Source: Harmonia axyridis (Eukaryota > Arthropoda > Insecta > Coleoptera > Coccinellidae). From it: a stretch of 64,000 nt of DNA. The stretch spans positions 20,186,001 to 20,250,000 of the forward strand of contig NC_059508.1 in assembly GCF_914767665.1 (NCBI RefSeq). The letters run 5' to 3'. Numbering within the stretch: the stretch's first letter is position 1; the number at the start of each line of letters is the position of its first letter. Of the stretch, positions 1-8,109 are shown piece by piece. Under the pieces are notes generated by a model. The model was not told the origin of the DNA and made no database searches. It saw only the letters and a list, made by a program, of their open reading frames with translations. The position numbers and the translations under genes are program-made.

Positions 1-1290
1 ACGGTTTCGACGTATGTCAGTCAATAGAATAAAAAAAATTTCAATCTGAAGGAAAGGCGTTCACCATCCTCACATTGGACCTGAAGCGAACCTTTGACAG
101 TATCTCGCACCACTCAATAAGGTATGCATTGAGAAGATTCAGAGTTGATGAAGACACCTCGCAGTATATTATGACTAACTTTGAGGGAGCATCAACAACC
201 ATATACTGCGAGGGTGAAGAAATGGCCAACATACATCTGAGAAGAGAAATGAAGCAGGGTGGCCCCCTTGCATCCTTATTATTTAATATGGTGTTAGATG
301 AGCTAATTTCATCCCTCAGGATCAGGAGTTGACATACAATGGGACCGGCAAACATATCGGTATTGGGATATGCAGATGACCTCCTAATCCTGGCAGATAA
401 CGTTAACATTGCACATTTCCTCCAATACCCGTGTCAGTTCTTTGAAGACAGTAATCTTGAACTGAACCCCTCTTAGTGCACTTCACTGTTGCTGGAAAAT
501 GTCCGTTTCAAGAAGAAGCTCTATTTACATACGACACCAGAGTTCTATATCAAAGGCAAGCCCATCCCCCCTTCAACATCCATGGGGGCAACGTTCAAGT
601 ACCTAGGATTCCGATTCAGTGAGGAAGGAGCGACTCCGTGCGACATTGGTGGCCTGGACACGTGAATTGGTCGCCTGATGAAGACTCCCCTGAAGCCACA
701 GCAAAAATTCGACAATGCTCAAGAACTTTTTGTGCCCGACATACGTCCACAGCCTACAGTCTCCATCTGAGAATCTTTAGATCTTGAGTATTGCAGACCG
801 TAAAATCAAAAGAGCCGTCAAAAAGATCTTGAAGTTACCAACGCATATCATCGACGAGGCACTATACACCCCGACGAAAATCGGTGGCCTGGGTGTCTTT
901 TCATTTGTCAGGAAAATACCGGTGATTATGTTGGATAGACTGGAGAGAGTGCAGAACAAGTGCACAATGTTTAAGACGGTGATAAAAGAAATTGACGGAT
1001 GGATGAGGAAGATAACCAGAATGATAAAGCCTGTATACAGAACGGCATCTGAAATAGACTCATCGAACGCCTCGACCAGTCCTTCTATGGAGGAGACACC
1101 CTTCAATCATTTAACGATGCCGCCTTTGGATTCTTCGTGATGAATCCGCCGAGGATGTGGTCAGGAAGAGACTATATATATGCTATTAAACTAAGGTCCA
1201 ATACTCTACCAAGAAGAGGACTTCCGTATGGCCTGGCGGACGCCAGAAAGTGCAGAGCGGGATGTGGCAGAATAAAGTCATCTAATAAAT
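1..1290 (+). pseudogene. R2-clade LINE reverse transcriptase, decayed 3' part
   Basis: Seen: a + strand relic that can be followed through frame shifts and stops. At 75-332 is an RT palm segment with motif A-like LDLKRTFDSISHHS and motif B-like MKQGGPLASLLFNMVLDEL, the style of the R2/NeSL group. At 366-398 is GYADDLLILAD (motif C) in another frame. At 784-1140 is the thumb/linker region, and at 1251-1268 the CRAGCG of the C-terminal cysteine motif. Known: R2-type proteins have one ORF with RT, a cysteine motif and a restriction-like endonuclease. Here the endonuclease part is missing, because the relic stops shortly before the LINE-A 5' end at 1324. Inference: an old R2-like copy cut off by, or used as landing site for, the first array element. 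No 28S rDNA is seen next to it. Confidence 0.8.
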
Positions 1291-1323
1291 GACGTGCATG
1301 AATGGATTAACAAGATTCTCACT

Positions 1324-1417
1324 GCCCCTACCTACACCCCTCCGACGAGCAGATACATTGACGAGGTGGGGGGGCTTGAAGTGTTGTGTGCTGGTCTCCT
1401 GAAAAGGAATCAAGGGT
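1324..1417 (+). promoter_or_regulatory. LINE-A 5'-terminal structured leader (possible HDV-like self-cleaving ribozyme)
   Basis: GCCCCTACCT (1324-1333) can pair over ten positions with AGGTGGGGGGGC (1364-1375), one pair being U-G, with spare G residues. The pairing is shared by the other four array leaders. In this copy the region also offers a later small hairpin (TCC/GGA, 1397-1408) followed by CAAGGGT, whose GGGT could pair with ACCC at 1336-1339. That order of helices resembles the nested double pseudoknot of HDV-like ribozymes, known from 5' ends of R2 and several other LINEs. The P2-like pairing is not kept in copy A' and I could not confirm P1.1, so the ribozyme reading is inference. 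The terminal hairpin itself is directly seen. Confidence 0.45.
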
Positions 1418-1462
1418 AGTACGCAACATGGACCAAAATCTGCTCAAAACGAATTTTATGAA

Positions 1463-2923
1463 ATGATGAATCATAAGAGGAAACCTTACTGCACAGGTGT
1501 GGAGTCACCAGTGCCGGTAGAGAATAAGGGTGCCAAAGCAGGCCCTGCTCGACCGTCATCGTGCGACTGCAGCACAACACCGGGAGCTCAAGCTGGTGTT
1601 AGTGTTAAAGTTATTGAGCCAAAAGTGACAATTAAATCCGCAAAGGCCACAAGTAGTGCAAGGCCCACAGCGACTATAGGGGCGTCTCAGACACCCCCGA
1701 AGGCGAAAGGTAGCAGTACCAGCACCGCAAGGACTGTTACCGCGCGCCGCCAGTCAACGGTGATCCCAACCTTGGGAAAGGACACCGGAAGTACGGTCAG
1801 CCCTAGCAAAGCTGATGCTGAGGTCCTGAACCGGGAGGATGTCAACCTCTCGGAAGCTTCGCTTACGAAGTTGAAGGATAGCTTGGCTTCGTACCTATGC
1901 GATTCCGACAATAAAGTCGGAAAGAAACAGAGCGGCTTCATCATGAAGGTTTTCAACGAGCTGGATAGGAGAATATCCGACCTCAGCCTGAAGAACGCCC
2001 GATTGGAGGGTCGTCTCGAAGAGAGGAGCAGACTGGAAGACAAGCTCCTCCCGAGTGCGAACATAGGCAATGGTGAGGCATCTCCACCGAAGTCCTCCTG
2101 GGCTGCGGTTGCGGCGATGAAGCCAAAGCCGAAACGTCCCGTTGCGATGAACCCTTCAAGAGCACCAGCAAGATTTAGGGAGCTGGTACTCTTCGTCAAG
2201 GGGAGCAAAGACGATCACCAGGCGAAGGTGATCGTAGACAGAGTAGCCGAGGTCATCCGCAAGGATGCTCCCTCTGCGAAAGTCGGCCGGACCGTCCGAC
2301 TCAGATCGGGAGCTCTACTACTGAGCTCTCCGACTGAGCAGGACAGAGACAAGATCAAAAGGGCCCTGGAGAAGAGTGGTTTCGACTGCTCGGAACCTAA
2401 AAAAGTACTCCCTAGAGTACTAATTCACGACGTCGGGAATGATACCAACGACGAGGACCTCGTGAATACAATTGTGTCTAAAAATCTCCCGGCAACGGGA
2501 GACCAAGACGCAATCAGGGGAAGCACAAGGGTAGTGCATAAATACCCTTGTGTAAAAAACAGGCGTAAGGTTGTCCTTAGTTGCCCTGCGCAGCTTGCCA
2601 ACGCCCTCCTGGGCCAAGGACGAGCATATGGTGACATGACCTGTTACAGGGTTCATGAGCACCATAGTGTCCGTAGATGCTACAGATGTCAGCAATACGG
2701 GCACACATCAAGCTTGTGCAAGGCCAAAGACGCGGTCTGCAATCATTGCGCCGAAAGGGGCCATGACTTCAAAGACTGCAAGGTAAAGGACAAACCGGCA
2801 GCTTGCATAAACTGCCGGCATAAAAATCAGAAGGATGCATCGCATCCTTCTAGTAGTTCCATCTGCCCCATTTTTAGGCAGCAGCTGGAACAATACAGAC
2901 TTGCTGTTGCGTGGGATAGCTAG
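1463..2923 (+). CDS. LINE-A ORF1, Gag-like nucleic-acid-binding protein
   Basis: 486 residues. This is the R1-clade ORF1 protein, which coats the element RNA and is needed for the ribonucleoprotein that reaches the target. The N-terminal half is rich in Ser, Thr, Ala and Pro and low in order. Around residues 130-200 is a Leu/Arg/Glu-rich, probably coiled-coil stretch. The C-terminus has three zinc knuckles: CYRCQQYGHTSSLC (406-419), CNHCAERGHDFKDC (426-439) and a looser third one from C448. Start: the ATGATG at 1463. An upstream ATG at 1430 falls into a stop here, but in copy A' the same ATG is in frame with ORF1, so A has lost one base in the leader or A' gained one. The stop TAG overlaps the presumed ORF2 start. 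No frameshift or nonsense codon is seen, unlike copy A'. Confidence 0.9.
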   Translation: MMNHKRKPYCTGVESPVPVENKGAKAGPARPSSCDCSTTPGAQAGVSVKVIEPKVTIKSAKATSSARPTATIGASQTPPKAKGSSTSTARTVTARRQSTVIPTLGKDTGSTVSPSKADAEVLNREDVNLSEASLTKLKDSLASYLCDSDNKVGKKQSGFIMKVFNELDRRISDLSLKNARLEGRLEERSRLEDKLLPSANIGNGEASPPKSSWAAVAAMKPKPKRPVAMNPSRAPARFRELVLFVKGSKDDHQAKVIVDRVAEVIRKDAPSAKVGRTVRLRSGALLLSSPTEQDRDKIKRALEKSGFDCSEPKKVLPRVLIHDVGNDTNDEDLVNTIVSKNLPATGDQDAIRGSTRVVHKYPCVKNRRKVVLSCPAQLANALLGQGRAYGDMTCYRVHEHHSVRRCYRCQQYGHTSSLCKAKDAVCNHCAERGHDFKDCKVKDKPAACINCRHKNQKDASHPSSSSICPIFRQQLEQYRLAVAWDS

Positions 2924-5900
2924 TGGCAGTAAGAATAGTGCAAGTCAATGCGCAAAGATCGGCCCAAGTAGCAGCCGAAATTAGTAGAATGGCAGAGAAA
3001 GAAAGAATAGACTTATTTGTGGTGCAGGAACCCTACCATGCCTTTGGTGGGGTCAGAGGCCTAGGACTCTCCACGAGACTCGTCTCAGTTGGGGAGAAAC
3101 CGATGGCCATATTTGCTATATTCAATCCAAATATAAATGTGGTGCAGTTAAGGCATTTGTCAAATTCACATGTTTGTGTTATTGGGATAACTGTGAACAG
3201 AGAGACAATATATCTAGTCAATATATATTGTCAATTTAGTCATGAGATAGAACGCTATCTCGATCAACTTGAGCGGATCCTTATGAACCTCGGGACTCAG
3301 GGTAGAGTTGTAGTCTGTATGGACTGCAATGCAAAGTCACCGCTATGGTTCTCTGGCAACAGAGACCGGAACGGCGCCCTTCTCGAGGACCTTATCATGA
3401 GATCCAATCTGCTGATCCAGAACGTAGATGGACAGCCATCTACGTTCTCATCTAGTATGGGTGAGTCTAACATAGACATCACTCTCAGCACGCATCAAAT
3501 TATCACAGGCTGGTCTGTCAAGGAAGCTTGCTTAACAAGCGACCACAGACCAATATTTTTCAAGTTGCACTCATCACAAAATCCAGGAATTGTCGGAATC
3601 CAGGCGATAACGTTACACCAGCCCAGATTTCTTTTGAAGAATGCGGACTGGGAGCTGTTTGACTCGGAGTTTGAGAGAAATGTTTCTGACTTAGCCCTTG
3701 AGGTTAATTCTGTTTCTGATCTGGATAGATTGGTCAACAAGATATCCGCAAAAATCTACAAATCGGCTTCCGCGTCGATTCCATGTTCATCCCGAATTTC
3801 CCATCGGGTGGGATGGTGGAATGGTCGACTCGACGACCTTAAGGGTGACCTCAATCGTAAGCGAAAGAGGTTGCGGAAGGCTCGAACTCAACGGGCCGCA
3901 CCCGAGGTAGTTGACCGGTTGGCAGCCGAGGCTGGGCATGCCAACACCGTGTATGTCAGGACGATCAGAAAGGCTAAGATGGAGCATTGGCGGAGTTTCC
4001 TAGGAAAGGAAACAGAACGGGGTCCTTGGACAATGGGTTATCGGGTGGTGACGGAACGCGTTTCGGCTCCACCTGTGATCTCAACGGTCAAGGACCAAAA
4101 TGGGGCGTACACATCAACTTGGGAAACCACAGTTGATGCTATATTTCAAAGGCTTATGCCATTAGACACGGAGCTCTCAGACTCCATTGCACAGTCAGCA
4201 GTACGTAACGAGACAAGAAACCGCGCGTCTAACACGTCAGAGCTCTCTCCTCCCTTAGATGTGGAAGAGATAGAGAGAGCCCTTAGTAATACCAAAAACG
4301 CATGTGCACCTGGCCCAGACATGATATCAGGGTTCATCCTGAAGAGAGTCTGGGTTACTCATCCGGAGATTTTACTCAGTCTGTACAATTCATGTATCAG
4401 ACTACAACACTTCCCCCGGGCCTGGAAGAAGGGGAAAATTTGCTTATTATTAAAATCAAAAGAGAAACCGCCTGACGATCCAAAGTCATACCGTCCGGTA
4501 TGTCTTTTAAATGAGATGGGAAAGTTACTAGAGAGACTGATACTAGCACGCATCAGTCCGCGCTATAAGTTGTCTGGGCAGGAATCGGATAATCAATACG
4601 GTTTCCGACCTGGGAGGTCAACTGAAGATGCCATTCGGCGAGTCGTCGACTATGTTAAGCAATCAGAAAAACCCTACACGGCGGGCCTATTTGCTGACAT
4701 AGAAGGCGCATTCGACAATATGTGGTGGCCATCGGTATTACGGAGACTTCGGGTCTCCATACCAGGCTCCCCATATACCCGAATTCTTGAGTCGTACCTG
4801 TCTGACAGGAGCATCTACTTCTCTCAAGGAGGTAAGTGTTTCAGCCGGATAGTCAACAGGGGTTGTCCACAGGGATCGGTCCTCGGGCCATTTTTGTGGA
4901 ATCTTCTCCTAGACGAGCTCTTGCTAGAATTGTCTGTTATGCCTGGCCTGTCCCTCGCATACGCTGACGATTTAGCAATCTTGGTACGCGCGGGAAGTCG
5001 TAAAGAACTAGAAGCCTCTCTAGAACAATACGCTTCCAAAATAGAAGAATGGCTATCCGAGAACAAGCTGGCTTTATCCCTAAGGAAAACTCACGCAGTT
5101 CTTCTGGAAGGAAAGCTAAGTAAATCGCGTCCACCCATAGTGAGGCTCTCCGGAGGCAATCTTAGGTGGACCGATAGAACTGTGTACCTAGGCATCCACT
5201 TGGATACAGGTCTGACCTTTATCCCGCATATCATTTATCTGCGTGACAAAGTAAACTCGCTGAATATGAAATTTCGGCGTTTATGCTGTGGCACGGGGGA
5301 AGATGGTAGGCGAATGATGCGGATGTACTACAAAGCAATTTATTTGCCTGTCGTTCTCTACTGCTCGTCAGTATGGATTTCCAGGGTAACGAATAAATTG
5401 TTTGTACGGCATTTGTCACCGTGCCACAGATCTGTTCTACTCATGCTGGCGCCTGTTTGCAGGACTGTCGCCACTGCGGCGCTGGAAGTGTTAACAGGCA
5501 CTATTCCTTTGCAGCATATGGCTGGAATCACCACAGGGAAATTCTATTTCAGACGTGGTATGGAATATAAAGTCCAAGACAGGGTTTTCACTCCTCTGGA
5601 TGTGAATAGTCCTACCTTCAAACAATCCATCAACTCGTATAAAACCGAGCTGGAAAGTTTGATGTTGACTGCTTGGCAAAATGACTGGAATTCCTGCGAC
5701 ACGGGCAGGAATACCTTCTCATGGGTCCCAAAAGTAGACTTCGCTATTAAAGCGAAGTACTTCAGACCAGATTATTATTTGACCTGCATTATCACGGGGC
5801 ATGGTCCGTTCCGGGATACATTATGTAGGCTAAATTTAGAGAGCGATCCAAGGTGCACATGTGGCGCCTTAGAAACGTCGGACCACATCTTCTTTGAGTG

Positions 5901-6060
5901 CAACCGGTATACAGTTCATAGACCGGTAGGGTTGGCTGGATATATCTCTGACCACAGGGGCCTGATAGGGTCACTGGCAACATACCGCCAAACTATGAGT
6001 GTGGCAAAGCTGATATTGCAGCAGATTTACTTGGAGCGAAATAGCAACTCAAGTGAATGA
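2923..6060 (+). CDS. LINE-A ORF2, APE endonuclease + reverse transcriptase
   Basis: 1045 residues counted from GTG at 2923. The protein nicks target DNA and reverse-transcribes the element RNA from the nick. The endonuclease (about 1-215) keeps N9 (VQVNAQRS), E36 (QEP), D134 and N136 (CMDCNAKSPLW), D185 (SNIDITL) and S206-D207-H208 (TSDHRP). The reverse transcriptase (about 470-760) shows motif A FADIEGAFDN with D592, motif B GCPQGSVLGPFLWN from G647 and motif C YADD at 680-683. Near the end is a CTCGALETSDHIFFEC finger starting at C978. The first in-frame ATG (2989, residue 23) would remove N9, so initiation at or next to the ORF1 stop (TAGTG), by stop-start reinitiation as reported for the R1-clade element SART1, is the better reading. 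No inactivating change was found. Confidence 0.92.
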   Translation: MAVRIVQVNAQRSAQVAAEISRMAEKERIDLFVVQEPYHAFGGVRGLGLSTRLVSVGEKPMAIFAIFNPNINVVQLRHLSNSHVCVIGITVNRETIYLVNIYCQFSHEIERYLDQLERILMNLGTQGRVVVCMDCNAKSPLWFSGNRDRNGALLEDLIMRSNLLIQNVDGQPSTFSSSMGESNIDITLSTHQIITGWSVKEACLTSDHRPIFFKLHSSQNPGIVGIQAITLHQPRFLLKNADWELFDSEFERNVSDLALEVNSVSDLDRLVNKISAKIYKSASASIPCSSRISHRVGWWNGRLDDLKGDLNRKRKRLRKARTQRAAPEVVDRLAAEAGHANTVYVRTIRKAKMEHWRSFLGKETERGPWTMGYRVVTERVSAPPVISTVKDQNGAYTSTWETTVDAIFQRLMPLDTELSDSIAQSAVRNETRNRASNTSELSPPLDVEEIERALSNTKNACAPGPDMISGFILKRVWVTHPEILLSLYNSCIRLQHFPRAWKKGKICLLLKSKEKPPDDPKSYRPVCLLNEMGKLLERLILARISPRYKLSGQESDNQYGFRPGRSTEDAIRRVVDYVKQSEKPYTAGLFADIEGAFDNMWWPSVLRRLRVSIPGSPYTRILESYLSDRSIYFSQGGKCFSRIVNRGCPQGSVLGPFLWNLLLDELLLELSVMPGLSLAYADDLAILVRAGSRKELEASLEQYASKIEEWLSENKLALSLRKTHAVLLEGKLSKSRPPIVRLSGGNLRWTDRTVYLGIHLDTGLTFIPHIIYLRDKVNSLNMKFRRLCCGTGEDGRRMMRMYYKAIYLPVVLYCSSVWISRVTNKLFVRHLSPCHRSVLLMLAPVCRTVATAALEVLTGTIPLQHMAGITTGKFYFRRGMEYKVQDRVFTPLDVNSPTFKQSINSYKTELESLMLTAWQNDWNSCDTGRNTFSWVPKVDFAIKAKYFRPDYYLTCIITGHGPFRDTLCRLNLESDPRCTCGALETSDHIFFECNRYTVHRPVGLAGYISDHRGLIGSLATYRQTMSVAKLILQQIYLERNSNSSE

Positions 6061-6549
6061 AATCATTTATATTAATTGACATTTTTAAAATACTTAAATT
6101 CAAATTCAAAGAAATCTCTATGTGCACTATCTTAAGTCTATCCTGGACTTCGACACCATTCTACTGTTTGTGTCAAATTAAAATCAAAAGTACTAAATCT
6201 AAATTCTAAATCAAACGATGAATACTTAAAACTCTAATACAATTCAATAATTTCAATCCAAAACTGTAATACATTTATGCTACAAAGTCCTTTAAATTAA
6301 ATTAAATCAATAAAACACACTGAATTCTTCAAATTAGGCATTGACTAATATTTTTACTGGCATTAGTTGCCTCAGACAATCTTGTCGATCCGTTCCACAA
6401 GCTGTTGTCTATTATGAGGCAGTGGACTGGGATTTATGCAATGGACGATGATGACGTGTATGCAGCAATGCATACACACATACACAAAAATCCGTGCCAA
6501 GAGACAGTTTTAAACTGACTCCAGCACGAGGAAGTATATGCTGAGTCCT
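6061..6549 (+). other. LINE-A 3' UTR
   Basis: AT-rich non-coding tail with an A/T-heavy first half (6061-6340) and a better conserved second half (6340-6549) that recurs in copy A' at about 16580-16801. It ends ...GAAGTATATGCTGAGTCCT directly before the GCCCCTACC of LINE-B. The same last bases and the same junction occur at the A'/B' border. No poly(A) or microsatellite tail is present, as expected for site-specific R1-clade elements whose RT recognises its own 3' sequence. Confidence 0.7.
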
Positions 6550-6598
6550 GCCCCTACCTACACCCCCCCGATGAGTCATTACCTTATCGTGGTGGGGG
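6550..6598 (+). promoter_or_regulatory. LINE-B 5'-terminal hairpin leader
   Basis: GCCCCTACC (6550-6558) and GGTGGGGG (6591-6598) are complementary over eight positions with one U-G pair. A rival fold pairs the C7 run at 6562-6569 with the G run. An inner CGAT/ATCG stem (6569-6572 with 6586-6589) encloses a 13-nt loop. The sequence is shared with the LINE-A leader although the coding regions of the two families have diverged. Confidence 0.55.
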
Positions 6599-6700
6599 GG
6601 TTCGTTTTCACTATTTTTCCAGACCGATATAACGTACAAGCATATGTCTATATTGTAGGAGAGATAGAGGAAATGCGAAAAATGGCTCAACCTTTTTAAT

Positions 6701-8107
6701 ATGAATATGGATAATCATATTAAAGAAACTCGCGCGGCAGTCGGATCTGCTGCGCCGGTCGTTGTTTTGGGTGATAGCGCAAGCCCACTTCGACCGTTAT
6801 CCGGCGATTGCGCGACCTCCACCTCTTCAGTTGTTCAGGCTGAGAGGACCGGATTGGCTACTGAACAGGGGTCACCAACCTCGACCCCAACATCTCCTAT
6901 CTTGAAGGGTATTAAAACCCGCTTACGTTCAGGCTCAACGGCCGGACCTCCGGAGGCAACTCCGGTAGTCATACCGACCGAAGAGCCGATCTTGGAAGAG
7001 CCTACGGGCTCGGCGAATTCAGAAGAGCTAGGCGGAAGCTCGGCGATACGTTTGGCGTTGGAAGATTATCTTCACAACCCAAACAATAAGATAAACAACT
7101 CACAAAAGCAGTTTATCTTAAGGCGCTTTGCAGAAATGGAAAGCCTCGTCACGTCAACTTTGTTGAAGTGTGCTTCTCTTGAGGGTAGACTTCAGGAAAG
7201 GAGTAGGCTGGAAGCTATTCTATCAGCTCCCCGGCCTACAAATAACACGACAGTAGTCGGGCATTCGTACGCGAGCGTCGCAGCGGCTACAGACAACCGC
7301 CCTAAGTCTACAATAATTTCTGCGACCATATCTAAGGCCAGAAATGAAAGGACGCCTATATTTGTCAAGGCGCAAGGAAAGGACTCCTCAAAAGTCCAAA
7401 CATCTATTGAAGAGGCCCTCCGAAAGGGGGCTCCCTCTGCCAAAATCCTCACCACGGTGAAGGTGAAGTCGGGCGACTTCCTTATAGCCTGCGCATCGCA
7501 GGCAGACTCGCTCAATGTCAAAAAAGCTCTTGACAAAGCGAGCATCGAGTACAATGCCCCGAAGAAGATGCTTCCTAGGGTCATTTTACACGACGTGTCT
7601 AAGGACACCAAAACTGAAGAACTTATCAATGACATAATTGATAAGAACTTGCCAGATCGTTTTGATCCGGCTTCTGTAAAGAAGGAAACGAGGGTTATCT
7701 ACAAATTTCCCTCGAAGACTTCGGACCAGAAGGTGGTTCTGAGCGCACCGGCTTGCTTGGTGAACGAGATCACCCGTCAAGGCAGAGCGTTTGCTGGGCT
7801 CCGATCTCATCGCGCTTACGAACACGCAAGTGTGTTAAGATGTAGGAAGTGCCAAAAATACGGACACTCCTCGCCCAGGTGCAGATCAGAACTCCCGATC
7901 TGCTCACACTGTGGCACCAAAGGCCACTCCGTCTCGGAGTGTGCCACAAAACAAAATCCAGCTTGCTGTATCAACTGCAAGCTGAAAAAGCTGCCAAAAA
8001 CAGACCACCCAGCAAGCAGCAACTCCTGTATCATCTACAGGAGGGCGATCGAGGACTTCGCGTCGAAGATTGATACCTCGATCAAACATCTTAAGGCTCC
8101 GGCCTAA
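6701..8107 (+). CDS. LINE-B copy 1 ORF1, Gag-like protein
   Basis: 468 residues, open throughout. Counterpart of LINE-A ORF1, with an acidic and Ser/Thr-rich N-terminal half, a helical Glu/Arg-rich middle and three C-terminal zinc knuckles: CRKCQKYGHSSPRC from C381, CSHCGTKGHSVSEC, then CINC...H...C. The middle segment LPRVILHDVSKDT is also present in the A family (LPRVLIHDVGNDT), which supports common descent. A tiny upstream frame beginning ATGCGAAAAATGG at about 6674 ends in TAA two bases before this ATG. In copy B' the same upstream ATG is in frame and extends the protein. ORF1 ends in TAA, followed after two bases by GTGGTG, the apparent ORF2 start. Confidence 0.88.
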   Translation: MNMDNHIKETRAAVGSAAPVVVLGDSASPLRPLSGDCATSTSSVVQAERTGLATEQGSPTSTPTSPILKGIKTRLRSGSTAGPPEATPVVIPTEEPILEEPTGSANSEELGGSSAIRLALEDYLHNPNNKINNSQKQFILRRFAEMESLVTSTLLKCASLEGRLQERSRLEAILSAPRPTNNTTVVGHSYASVAAATDNRPKSTIISATISKARNERTPIFVKAQGKDSSKVQTSIEEALRKGAPSAKILTTVKVKSGDFLIACASQADSLNVKKALDKASIEYNAPKKMLPRVILHDVSKDTKTEELINDIIDKNLPDRFDPASVKKETRVIYKFPSKTSDQKVVLSAPACLVNEITRQGRAFAGLRSHRAYEHASVLRCRKCQKYGHSSPRCRSELPICSHCGTKGHSVSECATKQNPACCINCKLKKLPKTDHPASSNSCIIYRRAIEDFASKIDTSIKHLKAPA

Positions 8108-8109
8108 GG

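Larger units (their letters stand above)
1324..6549 (+). mobile_element. LINE-A: full-length R1-clade non-LTR retrotransposon, apparently coding-competent
   Basis: A 5.2-kb element: 5' leader with C-rich/G-rich hairpin (1324-1375), ORF1 (1463-2923), ORF2 (2923-6060), AT-rich 3' UTR (6061-6549). The two ORFs touch at a TAGTG stop-start. Neither ORF has an internal stop, and the catalytic residues of endonuclease and reverse transcriptase are all visible. R1-clade placement rests on the two-ORF layout, three zinc knuckles in ORF1, the GCPQGSVLGPFLWN motif and the C-terminal CxCGxxE...H...C finger. The 3' end runs without poly(A) straight into the 5' leader of LINE-B. The start is set by alignment of five array leaders, which all begin GCCCCTACCTAC. 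The 3' end is set by comparison with copy A'. Confidence 0.9.

Noticed and set aside
1687..2208. 173-codon ORF on the - strand
   Set aside because: Lies entirely opposite LINE-A ORF1; no family features; shadow of the real frame. The same holds for most minus-strand ORFs across the LINE array.
6560..6600. CCGATGAG/CCGACGAG in the LINE leaders as a hammerhead core
   Set aside because: The GAAA and cleavage-site parts are missing; the terminal pairing fits another fold better.
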